A DNA stretch of 19,824 nt, taken from assembly GCA_000827495.1 (NCBI GenBank), contig KN817541.1:4334-24157 (forward strand). The letters are read 5' to 3'. Of the stretch, positions 8,569-19,563 are shown piece after piece. This DNA comes from Hypholoma sublateritium FD-334 SS-4 (lineage: Eukaryota > Basidiomycota > Agaricomycetes > Agaricales > Strophariaceae). The notes below the pieces were generated by a model. The model had not been told where the DNA came from. It saw nothing but the letters and a program-made list of their open reading frames with translations, and did no database searches. A program made the translations under genes and the position numbers. Numbering within the stretch: position 1 is the first letter of the stretch; each line of letters begins with the position of its first letter.

Positions 8569-9411
8569 TCAGTGGGATCCCATCCTGTCGCACCGTTGTC
8601 TATCGTAAAGCTTGCGGTCGTCGTTTTCATCTGGTGAGTCGCTTCTTGGCGTCCATGATGGCCGGGTGCACTCACGCAAGAATCGTGGTTGGGTGGGTGG
8701 CAGGGTCATCTGAACAGTACGCGAAACTTAGCAAAAGAGAAGAACATTGTTGGCGTACGCACCGGGTGATTTCCTCTCGCCGCGCATGGGTGTTGGCGAT
8801 TCTTCTGGACGAGAGGTGCGGGAACCCGGCGTGGTGCGCTTTGGTACCGAAAGAACGGGCGTAGATGGAGAATTGGAGCGGCAGAGGCGAGAACAAGCGC
8901 AGTCCGCGAGCAGGAGGGCGCGGGAGTGTGCAGAGGGATGCACGGATCCGCGGGGAGAACGCTGCGTGGTAGATTACAAAGGTTAGATAATGCGGCGGTA
9001 GGTATACCAGGCGTACCTGGAGCAGGAATCAATGGCGTCTTTGTGGTCAGGTGCTGCGTCCGGCGCTGGAGATGTGCCAGTACCTGTGTTGTGAATACTG
9101 CGAGGGCCGGTGGATCCGTCGGTGGCCTCTTGTCGGCGGCGGGCGAGCGAAGAAGGGTATGAACGACTGCATGGGTCAGCTAATGCAGTTGAAAATAAGA
9201 ACGGGCGTACCTAGGACAAGAGGCAGCGGCGCAGCACGACGCGGGACGCTCCGGATACCGCGGCTACCAGCGTTGAATGCTCGCGCGTGAGCGGGCCGTG
9301 GAAGAGTCTTGATGGTTCTGGGGATGTACGAGGCGGGACGCAGCCCTGGTTGTAGACTGGATGGTGGTAGGAGGCAGAGGGCGGAAGGGCACGATCGTCG
9401 ACGATAACCAT
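8569..9411 (-). CDS. Tentative orphan gene, low-complexity product
   Basis: Five exons (9411-9268, 9210-9017, 8961-8763, 8709-8676, 8630-8569) give 210 codons with consistent phases. Introns are 45-57 nt; the second has a good CTAAC branch point, while the first uses a weak GTAGCC donor. An alternative first intron (donor at 9210) hits an in-frame stop. The product is rich in Ser, Pro, Arg and Ala, with no domain I recognise, and ends with a charged ENDDRKLYDRQ stretch. RPF(L/F) follows a conserved TACGCCCGTTCTT sequence twice in the same frame (near residues 50 and 140). The start codon ends a 15-bp block identical to the start of the 17084-17709 gene. It could be a non-coding spliced transcript or a young orphan. 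Confidence 0.38.
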
Positions 9412-9534
9412 TTTCAAACTCCGCCAGGCGGCGCCGATTACTACTCTGCGCGCAAAAAGTTCTCGAGATGCAGACTGGATGTTTCATTGCGCAAGAAATA
9501 CGTAGAAGACGGGTGTACATGAAATTACAACATA

Positions 9535-12500
9535 CTAATTAATGACATTCAAAAGCCTCATCGCGTAGAGAAAGATATCGTAAATGTTGTAATACTTCTG
9601 CCCTGCGTAGTCGCGGCCCCTCGTGTACGAATGAAAATACTGTTTGAGCTGTCGCAGATTCTCGGCGTTGGTCGAAAATACCATCTTCTCGACGGGCCTG
9701 TTGGGGTAGGCGTGAAATAATGGGTAATCCGCCCAGCTAAACGCGTAAAGCACGCGAATAATGTGGCCTGCGAGTGGACAGTCCCTAGCGAATTTGCTGT
9801 CGTCGTGCGGGAACTCAGCCTGTACGAAATTCGTAAGAGAATATAGCAATGAATATTTTGGGGAGCACATACCGTACGCAGCCCACACCCAAAGCAAAAA
9901 CCCGTGTTGAACTTCATCCGCTTCTTGAATTCCACAAAGCGGCCGTCTTGACCATAATGCATAGCACTTCCAGTGCAACTGTCAAAGTCGTGGCTATCCC
10001 AGTCGGGCCGCTGATTCAATAGACACATTATGCATGCGTGCCTTAGGATATCGAGCGCCAAGAGAAGGGGCTGCCGGACTTCATCGTTGAAGCGCTGTTC
10101 AGCCTGGTTAACGACCGCGTTGTCGACGCGAGTAGACAGGAGAGCGGACGGGCGGGGCTGCGCGGAAATAGCGTTGGAATACGTTGTCGGGGGAGCGGGC
10201 GCCAGCGAAGCGACCACGTCCGGTGGTGGGATAGTGGCGCGCGGAGGATTATCGACCCTCGTCGACAAGGAAGGACCTGCGGAGGGGCCTGCAGCGTTGT
10301 CCGAGAGGCGAATACGCTTACTCGAGGTGGGCTCTTCCTCGAACAGTGACCGCTTGGCGGAATTCGGCGCAGACGAGATGAATGAGCTCCACGTATCGTC
10401 GGCATTGGCGCCGAAATCGGGCGCAGAGGTACCCATCGGGGCAGATCCGCTGGTGGTTGAGCTGCTACAAATTCTAGTTAGAGAATATTAGCCCGAAATA
10501 AATAGGTAACTTACTTCGCCATTGTAGGTCCAGACAGCGCGCCCGATTGAACGACCGTCGCGATCGTGCTAGTGGGCGGGGGCGGGACAAATACGCGAAA
10601 GTTGGGCGCCTTTGATGGTCGTACAAGAGGCTCGGGGCGGGTAGAAGGCCCGCTAACAAGGCGGGCGAGAGACACGACACGCTCGGGAGGGGCCTTGGTC
10701 ATCTGCGATTGGCAGTACCAACAATATTCGCACTTTTGGAGGAGCGAGCAGGTCACTGGTACCCCGTCAAGATACGAACTTGGGATAGTGCGCAGGCATT
10801 GCTCCGTCGACGCTGCCCATTCCTCGAGTTCGGGCCGTCCAAAGGAGCGCTCCGAAGCGCGCTTTGACGGTTCGAAACCAGCTGAAATATAGGTTATGGC
10901 CTCTGCTCTTCGCCCGTCGCGCCCGGCCCGCGATTCCTGCTGATGCTGGTCTATCATTGTATAGGCTGTGTTCCAATGCAAAACGTGGCGGACATTCGCA
11001 TAGTCGAAACCACAGCCAAGGATTGTAGTCGAGACCATGACAATGTTCTCGCCGGAGCGCCATTTCCGCATCGTGGCAGCATTGGTATCCGCGGTCTGGG
11101 AGGTATAACCGGGAACATTGAGAGCAGTGGAAAGGGCCTCGACGTCCTCGTGCGAGCGGCAGAAAACCATGAGGCGGTCGTCGGGCCCGTAGCTCATTCT
11201 ATACGCCGCAATATCCTTGATGATGCGCTCGGGGATATCGCCTTCGACCCGTATAATCTGGTATGCGAGCTCGGAGCGATTCGAAGGGGTGCGAACAATG
11301 CGCCACGTTGTACCAGTAAGACGAACAAGATCGGCGACGGCAGATGGGGGAATGGACCCAGAAATGCCAAATATCGATCGGTTGGCGGTATTGAGAACCC
11401 AAAACTCTTCAAAAGCCTTGCGAAATGACACATCCGTGACTACCTTGTGAATTTCGTCAAAGATAATAGTGTTCAGGCGGTTTTGGTGCGCCAGACGCAC
11501 AAGATCACTTCAAATAATATTAGATGTGTACTCGGTAATATTCAATAACTGAACTCACTGCTGAAAGTCTTTGAACCCTACGTGTTCAATCGATACAGTC
11601 AAGAGCTGTACGTCGATATTGTGCTTCCCCGCAGCAGTCCAGATAGAAGACGTAATCCCATATCCTCGCGCGCGACGTGCGTACTCATCGCGAAGGCTGG
11701 ATAGGGGAAGAACAACGACAGTAATACCGTACTCCCCAAACAGCCAAGCATAGAGGAACACAAGGAGAGTTTTGCCTTTTCCAGTGCCTAGAATACCGAG
11801 TGCGCTCTGCTCGCCGCGACACATCAGCTCGAAGAATATCGCCTGCTCGGGACACGTCCAATTGGCCGTTGGGCATCGCAAGAAGGCGCGCAGATCCTGC
11901 AATCGCGACGGGTGAGGCTCGATGTCGGAAACTGGGCGCAAATGATTGTCGTCCAGTGGTCGCGGAACTTTCGGTAGCAATCGCGCCATGATATCTGCCA
12001 TGGAATCTAGAACGGTCTCCTTGATCCGATCTTCCAGCACAGAGGTAATTCCAGTGAGAACCGCGCGCGAAATGGTCCCCAAATCGGTGTTGCTTAACCC
12101 AGCCCCTTGTAAATTATAAGTACAGCGCCAATATATTCATCGTAGACGACTTACTTTCGCCGGTACCACCAGGTAAAGCGCGAGTTTCCGACGGAACAGA
12201 AAGTGTGAATGGGCGATCTTGACCGATACCGACGTGCTTCTGCATGTCCAAGCCAGCTTGAATACATCCAAGGGTCACGCGAAAGTCAGAGTGCGACGCT
12301 TGGTCAGAGTGGCGGCCGTAGGTACTGTTGCTCATTTCGGTCGAGTGCATCATGGCCATATCGACGAAATACTGCTGCTGGGCCTCGAAAGCGCGCGTAT
12401 CCGGAAGGTATTTGGCAAAGGCAGTCATGAGCGAGCGAAACGCGAGGGGTTTGAAGGACCGGCCCAAGTAAAGTGAGGTCATTTTGCCGCAGTGGTTTCC

Positions 12501-15500
12501 GTAGGCGTCGTCGGTGAGGGTGCTCTTGATACCTGGCCACAGCTGCACGCGGTAGCGATGGAGAACGTCGTCGTCGAGGAACTTGGACACGAGGAACTCC
12601 TCAAACGGACGAAACACTGCCAAGTTTCGAATTAGCGACTCGGCCCATTCGCGCGTAATCACATGAGGAATGTGCCGATCTTTTAGATGAAGGTGGGACG
12701 TCTTGTCCTGGTGCGCGACGTGCGCCAGCAAATGCATCTCAAAACGCAGATTTCGCAGTGCACCGGCAGTGTTTCGGAGTAAGGCGCGAGCGAATTCGGT
12801 GCCGCGAACGAGGAGAAGGGTCGAGTAGGCCACACCAGGTGCGAGGATATTGCGGAGAGACTGAAATCGGCCCAAAAGCTCGAGAGCTGCCGCTGGCTTC
12901 CACACAAGCTCTCCGTCATGCATATAAACGAATCGCGCAGCCCGCTGTGCATTACTCAGTAACCAGCGACCGTAAGAGCTGCGAAATCGGTGGAAATCGT
13001 TTCGCGAGTCGTCGAGAAAACAGTATCCGACTGCGGTGTTGTTGGCGCTGTCGAAGACGGATTCGAGGTCGATGACTGGGAAGAGGTCGGCCGGAATCTC
13101 TTCTCCAAAAAATATGAGATTCTTCACCGACTCCTCGTAGCGCGCATGCTCTTGGTCGTGCATTTTCTTGATCTGCGAGAGGCCGACCAGGTGTCCATCG
13201 CAGCTAACTTGCCTGCCGTTACCGTCGGAGAAGTGATATTTCGCCGCCGTAACTTCGTCGGAGCGAATGGACCTCAGAAGGCAGTGGGCGTTGTAGATAA
13301 ACGCCATTGGCGTCTCCTGCTCCGTAACCAGGTACTTTTGAACTTTTCGTAGGGCACTAGAGAGACATGAAACAATGAAGATAAAGATAAAAATACAAGT
13401 ACTTACTCAAAGACCGAAACATTTTTTTCATCGGATATCGCCTGGATTTTGAAGAGAATCGTCGCCCTAATTGCGTACTCCAATGCGGCGCATATTGCAG
13501 TGATATGAGAGGCCAGCCGAAAGCTCCCATCGGCGCGCACGGAATATAACATGAGAAAGACCATGACAGGGGAATGGAAGGGCGCGTCGGTCAAATATTG
13601 GCGGCGCTCGTGAGTAAACAGAGTGTAACACGCCATATGAAAGGCATCGTCGATAGCGCCGAGATCATCCCCAGTTAGTTTGGTGCGCAGATTGTTGAGT
13701 ACGTTCTGCTGAGCTTCGGCGAGAGGAGGGTACTTGATAGGCAATACCCAGGATGGATCGAGACTGCGAATGGCGTTGAAAACGAGCCGCGTAACAATGT
13801 TTCCGTAGCGTTTCTGCGTCTCGGTCTGGACGGTATTGTAGTTGTTTGACGTGAGTTGATCTCTGAAATCCATGATCAATACATTTGCTACTCGTCAGCA
13901 GAGAAAAAACTTACGAAGAGTTGATTTGGGCAATTTTGCGCGTTAGTCCAAACGAGAAATGGCGCTGGATGAGTGGTTGAACCCTGGCCAGAGAACGATG
14001 CGATGCATCCTGTAGCCGCGCCCCCCATATCTCGGAATCCACGTCGGGGAGTCGCGTGGCCTCCTGGATGTCGGCGGGGGTGAAGCCTTTGATGACGTCA
14101 AGCCAACCAGCGCGATGAAGAAACGATCCGAGGTTTTGGTTGTCCTCGATATCTTGGACAGGGAGCTGCGAGAAGTCGGGCGGGGGCGGCATCGTCGATT
14201 CAAAGATTGTCGAGTACTGTCCCGCAATCTCCTGGCGCCGCGACAAGCGCAGCGTGGCGACAGAGAAGTATCGCCTGTGCGGTCCCTTGGTGATCTTCTG
14301 CCCATACGACAAGTATGACGCTCGCTGGGCGAGTGGAACTTGGCAGCGACTGCTGCTGGACTGGTGTCCTCGGAGGCTCTCGTGCGACTTGTATCCGCGG
14401 TGGCATTCGCCGCAGAAATGTAGGAGGTCGGGCTCGATAGGGATACCAAAGACTGGGTACACCTTGTGCGACGCGTAAGATACGTCACTCAGCGCGACAA
14501 GTCCATAGCGCTTTCGCAAGTCTTGAAGAATCGCAGGCGGGGCCCTATTATGGGGATTATGCTGTCCCGTGTGCGCGCAGATGGAAACGGGCTCGAGAGC
14601 TTCCCCACACTCCATGCAAATGACAACTTTGAATGTAGTGTTGATGATGATACCAAGGGCTGGAAGGTCGTAGGTGCCGTCGTGGATGATCGTGTGTTTG
14701 TCCGGGGTGATGTCGTGCAGCGCAACGTCGATTTCACTTGGCGTTGGAGGTAAGCTTGGATGAGGTGACGTCCGAGGTGGCGTTATCATCATGTCTTCGT
14801 CCTCAGAATCGCGGTCCGGCCTCTGCTGCCTCTGAGTATCCGCGCGCGCTTCGCGATGCGGGCCCCGACCAGGCCTGGTAGACGAAGCACCAAGGTTAAT
14901 CGACGGCGGAGATGCCATACGAACATCATCCGCGACTGGAGGTGGTCGCAGCGGGAGCCTCGCGACAGGGCGCGGAATATTACTTGGCGATACAGACAGC
15001 GAACCAGTAGGACTGGCAGACGGGCGGGCGCTGGGAGCACGAGGAAGAAGAAATGGGCGGGCAGGTGCNCGAGAGGAGTGGGAGGATGAAGAAGAGCGCT
15101 CCGTGGTTCGGCGGGGCAGGCGCGACGAAGATAGGACTGCTGCGGACACCCGAGGCAGTTCGCNCGGAGTCGCTGATCTTGCTGGTGCTTCAGGGAGTTG
15201 NGATACACCGCGCTGTCCTGGCTGAGCGTCCGGTGGAGCCGGCGTAGTGCGCATGCCATGCGCGTCCACGTAGTGTCGCTGCANCANGATNTTAACTTAT
15301 GNNGAATAAAAAGTAAANGAAGCGCACCTGTAATGAATACGCGACTTCGTATCTCTTCAAACACAGCCCACACCCAAACATTCCGTCGGACCCTCGCGTG
15401 ATTACCGCGCCGCCAATCTTCACCGTCTGTTGCTTTCCTTTGCGCGCTGCACGAGCGCTACGCGGACCATCGGCGTCCTTCTTGCTTTTGCGGGGTCTAT

Positions 15501-15573
15501 CAGCACCAGGTGGGTCTAGAATAAATAGTGAGTTGCATGATTTTCACCGAAAAACATGTCGCTTACCCTCCAT
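9535..15573 (-). CDS. Large C2H2/OrsD, recombinase-like, RecQ-like helicase
   Basis: Nine exons (15573-15567, 15515-15328, 15278-13915, 13862-13407, 13356-12155, 12105-11559, 11507-10515, 10464-9873, 9819-9535) give 1877 codons. Introns are 49-54 nt and all phases agree. A C2H2 finger (C51, C54, H67, H72) is split by an intron, and a Ser/Pro-rich linker runs to about 280. The OrsD/DUF3505-like part has C286/C289/H301/H305 and C354/C357/H370/C377. Residues about 850-1020 carry a tyrosine-recombinase-like pattern (see findings). The helicase core shows Walker A LGTGKGKT (about 1178-1184), DEIH (1272-1275), ISGS (about 1303), MVFCRS (about 1368), STTILGCGFDYANVRHVL (motif V) and QQESRAGRDGR (about 1444-1454). 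A Cys cluster follows (1492-1520), then a low-complexity tail with a CFGC zinc-knuckle-like site. It should be a nuclear 3'-5' DNA helicase. Relatives in fungi are often repeat- or subtelomere-linked. N bases fall in exon 3 and intron 2. Confidence 0.85.
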
Positions 15574-17083
15574 GAACGATTTTCTGTTTTGACAAGTTGG
15601 CGGTGAGAATGCAAGTGGGCGAAAGAGTGAAAGGCGGGCAAGGGCGCGCCGCCGCCTCCCGTAGTATACCCTTCACGCAGATCGGCGATATAATGATCAT
15701 TTCATTTTCAAACAACTGTCACGACAGAGTGATTTTGGAACTTGATTAATTAAAGCAGTCGCTGGCGTTGCTTCTCCTGGTAAGTCTTTGTCGAACAATC
15801 ATTCCGCGGGACGCGTTTATTTCCCTCGGTTTGCACTCTATCACACCCATTTAAAATAAAACATATATTGAGACGGTCTATGATACATACAGTCCGTACA
15901 AGAGAGCGAATATGATGTGCAAGCCGGGGCGGGAATGGGGCGGAAATACAGGCGAAGCTTCTCGTAGCGTACGCGCGGACAAGAACCTACGCGCATGATA
16001 AGTCAGAAGCCAGGTACACAAACAAAGATGGTATTACCTACTTTGCGCCCGCGATACTGGTTCTCAAAGAACAACCCTCCGATTTCCTGAAACAGAACTA
16101 GGGCGCGCCGCGCTTTTATGGAGATCCATCCCCGACTGCGCGCCGAGTTTGGTAATCGCGAGGCACCAACAATCGAAGGTGCTACGAGAACCGGCGACGA
16201 ATGTAAGCCGGCCCAAACGCGGAGTAGATCTGCGCATAGGAGGCAGCCGGTCAGCAGGAACTTGCAGGACATGCAGCTAATCTACGTACCTAACTTAACC
16301 CAATTGCCCATCCTCGCGACGCAGCGAGACATCGAGGAGCGATAGAGACAATCGGAGATGTCGTGGCCTTAGCACTGCAGGGAGCAGATACACTACAGTA
16401 GGAAAGAAATATATTACATCAATGGTCAAAAGACCATACTACGACGGGGGGAAAGTTACGGCTACAATAACCCAAATGAGCATGAACAACCCACACGAGG
16501 CGTACGAACACGCACCTAACCCGGAATACAAGTGGACTTTGCGTCCTGGGGCTGCCCGATCCTGGGGTAACACGAAGAAACCGCCACCGCCCTAATCCCT
16601 TCAAGGGCGAGATACCGACGAGATATATCACCTATAAGATAAAATCAACAAGAGCCGAGGGCATAGATAGAGTGTACTTACCTGGTTACAGCCACAAAAG
16701 CACCATCTCAGCTCCTACTCGCAATGCGGCGAGAGGAACCCAAGCCGAGCCGCCAAGCGGACGCACGAGCACCGGAGACCGAAGGGACTCAGTATTATTC
16801 TGGGGCTGCGCGTACGCGGACACGGCCTGCAGCGGGCACCCGCTGCAGGCGGACCTATCGTAATCGTAGCCTGCCACTCCGTGGACGAGGCACTGAAAAA
16901 TCTAAAGTCGAATGTCAGCGAGAGTCAAATGAAGGACATATGTAGTACACGCACCAATGCTAACCCACGACCCATTCAGCCCATCGCCCTAATCCCGCGC
17001 ATGTTCACGTTCCCGCGGTGGTCTTCTACCTTCACGAGGTACATCGCGGCGATCGCGCTCGCGGATATGCGCGGTGCGACGAT
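15574..17083. other. Region without a resolved gene; promoter side of the helicase gene
   Basis: The 5' flank of the helicase gene has a pyrimidine-rich minus strand near 15620-15660 and a TATATC near 15690. Further right, the minus strand carries several good splice signals: CCAG/GTAAGT near 16680, TTAG/GTGCGT near 16515, TTAG/GTACGT near 16280, and acceptors near 16265 and 16630. It also has open pieces such as DISRRYLALEGIRAVAVSS (about 16629-16520). Two of these pieces meet a stop at or just before the donor, so no complete protein could be built. A spliced non-coding RNA or decayed gene is possible. The 12-bp sequence CGCCCTAATCCC occurs twice, near 16590 and 16986. Confidence 0.35.
16825..16850. 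repeat. Perfect 12-bp inverted repeat with 2-nt loop
   Basis: GCCTGCAGCGGG and its exact reverse complement are separated by CA. The hairpin would be very stable in RNA or single-stranded DNA. It lies inside an open minus-strand piece (RSACSGCPLQAV) of the unresolved region, so it could be either coding coincidence or a cruciform. Confidence 0.7.
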
Positions 17084-17681
17084 TCACGGAGACGCGTGGG
17101 TCGGCAGTCGAGATGCTAGAAAGGCCCGTTGCTCCAGCGTCGCGGAGATAGACGCTGCCGAAAGGTATCGACCTAAATCTTCATTGAGGGGGGTCAGCGA
17201 AGTAACGAGAATCTTCAAAGGTACTCCTACCTCGTGGACCGCGGCCTTGGTGGTGATTCAGGCGGACGGGACTCTGATAGACAGAGTAACAACACTATTG
17301 AAAAATCAAACGACGGTTAGCATATATCTCGGAATGTACGAGAAACTCACAGATGCGCATGCACTCTGCGTGCATATTTCTATCGAATCCCTTCGCGGAT
17401 TGAGTAGCATAGTGGGATCTAAAATATATACGATTGAAAATGAGCAAAAAAGGGTGATACAAATGCAATATGCGCACCTTTACCGACCCATGCACTCCCC
17501 CACCCGTTTCCACCCGCATCCTCGAGTCGCTGGCGATTTTCGTGTCGTGCGGCTACGCCGATGTCGCTCGATTGTCGATTTATGGCGTCTTCGTAACTCG
17601 AGACGGCGGAAGCGTGGAGGAGGTAGAGGAAGGTGCGCAGTGCGAGTGGCGAGCGACGGCGGTGGCAGAGGTAAAGCGTGA
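16881..17681 (+). CDS. Long plus-strand open frame of doubtful status
   Basis: An uninterrupted frame of 266 codons on the only strand with no other gene. The first two thirds have mixed composition (for example RMFTFPRWSSTFTRYIAAIA and TLIDRVTTLLKNQTTVSIYL). The last third is Arg/Gly-rich, as expected from the G-rich strand. I see no domain, and it covers the four-exon minus-strand model at 17084-17709, whose splice signals fit. One of the two is likely spurious; I favour the minus-strand model. Confidence 0.18.
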   Translation: MDEALKNLKSNVSESQMKDICSTRTNANPRPIQPIALIPRMFTFPRWSSTFTRYIAAIALADMRGATIHGDAWVGSRDARKARCSSVAEIDAAERYRPKSSLRGVSEVTRIFKGTPTSWTAALVVIQADGTLIDRVTTLLKNQTTVSIYLGMYEKLTDAHALCVHISIESLRGLSSIVGSKIYTIENEQKRVIQMQYAHLYRPMHSPTRFHPHPRVAGDFRVVRLRRCRSIVDLWRLRNSRRRKRGGGRGRCAVRVASDGGGRGKA

Positions 17682-17709
17682 AAATGAACTTGCCGCGCGT
17701 ACAAGTCAT
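17084..17709 (-). CDS. Tentative four-exon orphan gene
   Basis: Exons 17709-17478, 17418-17351, 17294-17231 and 17178-17084 join in frame to 152 codons. The introns are 52-59 nt, with donors GTGCGC, GTGAGT and GTAGGA, and a CTGAC branch point in the last. The N-terminus is basic with a short hydrophobic stretch (FIFTLYLC, then LALRTFLYLLHASAV), which could be a signal or membrane segment. The rest has no motif I recognise and ends with LSAASISATLEQRAFLASRL. The ATG ends a 15-bp block (CGGAGTTTGAAAATG) identical to that of the 8569-9411 gene. It overlaps a long frame on the other strand. Confidence 0.35.
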
Positions 17710-17849
17710 TTTCAAACTCCGACGGACCGACGGGCCGCCAGCCTCCCGCAGAAAACATAAGTATTCTGCGGAGGGCGGCGCGCACTTGGACGGCGAGCAA
17801 TCGACGAGCGCCGGGGAACGTTAGCGCGACCAAACAAGGAGTCGAGAGA

Positions 17850-18640
17850 TGCGCAAGAGGGGCGCAGGTGGTGGGCGGGGCACGAGAAGAGGGAGGATGA
17901 GGGATATCGCACGGGGAGGTGGCATCGCGGGACGGCTGGGGACGTTTCGGGGATCGAGCGAGGTGCTGAGAAAGCGGGTGGTGGGAATAGGAGGCACGAG
18001 CGCAGGAGGCGGCGTGCATGAGGGAGATGATGGCGCACGTGGATGGCGGGGCGGGCGCGGACGGCGGGCGGGCGTGATGAGCGCGTGGACGGCGGGCGGG
18101 GTACGGCTGGAGAAGGGACGCAGCGAGGCGTGGGGAGGGCAGGTCAGAGATTGGAGGAGCGAGGTAGGGGCGAGTGGTGGAGGGCGCGCGCGAGGCGAGG
18201 TCCGGCGGTGGAGCGCGGTGCGCGCGCGTATATGGGGCGCGGGACGGCGGGGAGCAGCGAGCGCGGGAAGCGGCGAGCGCAGGGGGTGGGGAGCGTGGAG
18301 AGTGCTGAGAAGGCGGGATAGTGGGGGCGTGGGAGGCGTGGGCATGGGGGAATGTGCGTGCGCGGGGCGACGGCGGGCCGCGCGGCGCAGGGGACGGTGA
18401 GGGCGCCGGACGGCTTATGCGCGCAGGACGTTGAGCGCGGCGGGCACGGGCGAGCGTGGGGGGCGGCGATCTCGGGGAGGGGCGCAGGGGACGGTGAGCT
18501 CAGGGGAGGGGCGAGCGTGGCGGACGGCGAGCTCGAGGAGGGGCGAGCGTGGCGGACGGCGAGCTCGGGGGAGGGCGAGCACGGTGGACGGCGAGCGCAA
18601 CGTGGGAGGGGGGTGGAGAGCGCGCACGCAGCAGCGAACA
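17850..18640. repeat. Strongly G-skewed, GC-rich low-complexity DNA
   Basis: The plus strand is dominated by G with runs of GGGG and GCGAGCG-type words for almost 800 bp, and C is much rarer. Long open frames on both strands here encode only Arg/Gly/Ala- or Pro/Ser/Arg-rich strings and are not counted as genes. Many closely spaced G-runs could form G-quadruplexes. Confidence 0.75.
18465..18589. repeat. About 32-bp minisatellite, roughly four units
   Basis: Units at 18465-18492 (short), 18493-18525, 18526-18557 and 18558-18589 share GGCGAGCTC, a G-rich middle and GAGCGTGGCGGAC. The third and fourth are both 32 bp. A partial copy (GGCGAGCGCA) continues after 18590. Confidence 0.7.
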
Positions 18641-18898
18641 GCGGCAACGACGAGAGGAACGGCGGCAGCGACGGTGCTGAGATCGATGGCAACAGCGGCC
18701 ACATCTCGTGCACGGTGCGCATGCGTGCTGCTCCCCGTGTCGAGGCCGCAGCCGCGGATGCCAGTGACGATGGCGAGGGGGGAGGTGGAGGCCGCGCGCG
18801 GGGGGGGAGGCCGCATGTTATGAATGAGGCCGCGGCCACATCTCATCGTGANTGCATGCGAGCAGGGGCCGCGGGAGGGGAGGCCACATGTTACGAGT

Positions 18899-19240
18899 GG
18901 GTCCGTGCGTCGTTATGGGGCCGTGGCCTCATTAGCAGAGGGCGGCCACATACCAGCGCGCGGGCGGAGGCCGCATGCGCACGGGCGGAGGCCGCATGCG
19001 CACGAGCGGAGGCCGGGTCCGTGCGCTGTTATGGGGCCGCGGCCTCATAGCAGTGGGCGGCCACATCTCAGCGCGCGGGCGGAGGCCGCGGGTCGGAGAG
19101 GCCACATGCGCACGGGCGGAGGCCGGGTCCGTGCGCTGTTATGGGGCCGNGGCCTCATAGCAGTGGGCGGCCACATCTCAGCGCNCGGGCGGAGGCCGCA
19201 TGTGGGAGAGGCCACATGCGCACGGGCGGAGGCCGCGGGT
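18899..19240. repeat. Higher-order 110-116 bp tandem repeat
   Basis: GGGTCCGTGCG starts units at 18899, 19015 and 19125. Each is followed by a GTTATGGGGCC word, a GGCCTCAT word, GGCGGCCACAT and CAGCGC(N/G)CGGGCGGAGGCCG in the same order. Units two and three are almost identical; unit one is more diverged (GCGTCGTTATG, ATTAGCAGAGG). The difference in length comes from short GGCGGAGGCCGCATG units. Confidence 0.75.
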
Positions 19241-19525
19241 GGGAGAGGCCGCATGCGCATGGGCGGAGGCCGCATGTGGGTGGGAGAAAGGTGGGGGGCG
19301 GCCACATATATTGGGTGGTGGCCGTGCGAGGTACTGCAGAGTGGGGGGCGGCCTCGGATGGAGGTGGGAGGCCGCACGGTGCGGCCACATATCGAGAGCG
19401 GCCACATACGTATGTGAGCTATATTTAGAAAGCGGCCACATATATTTAGCACGGCCTCGACATATAAATATCATCAGCGTCCGAGGCCTCCTGCCCGTTG
19501 CAGGCATGCGGCCACGAGAGGCCTC

Positions 19526-19563
19526 AAGCGGCCACATCTCAAATACACGACATGTGGCCGCTT
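19526..19563. repeat. 12-bp inverted repeat closing the GGCC field
   Basis: AAGCGGCCACAT (19526-19537) and its exact reverse complement ATGTGGCCGCTT (19552-19563) flank a 14-nt loop. It is a clear reversal of the GCGGCCACAT word near the right end of the field. Confidence 0.65.

Noticed and set aside
9176..9210. Intron with a GTACGC donor at 9210 and a TGCAG acceptor near 9180 in the 8569-9411 gene
   Set aside because: Signals are good, with a CTGAC branch point, but using it puts a stop codon at the junction. Reading through it, with an intron ending at 9211, keeps one frame. RNA data could reverse this choice.
10869..10879. GGTTCGAAACC, a tRNA B-box-like sequence
   Set aside because: It lies inside a helicase exon, and I found no cloverleaf or A-box around it.
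9535..15573. Starship captain or Crypton recombinase as the identity of the large gene
   Set aside because: The gene has a clear helicase core and OrsD-like fingers, and no DUF3435 pattern was recognised. Only the residue pattern in the middle recalls tyrosine recombinases, so it is reported as a finding and not as the call.
18144..18839. 231-codon minus-strand frame and similar long frames in the G-rich block
   Set aside because: Composition is only Pro/Ser/Ala/Arg. Such frames arise because G/C-rich DNA has few stop codons, and they cross the minisatellite.
18824..19428. Overlapping plus-strand frames with AEAACARAEA or GGRMR repeats
   Set aside because: They are translations of the GGCCNCA satellite with ambiguous bases, open in several frames at once.
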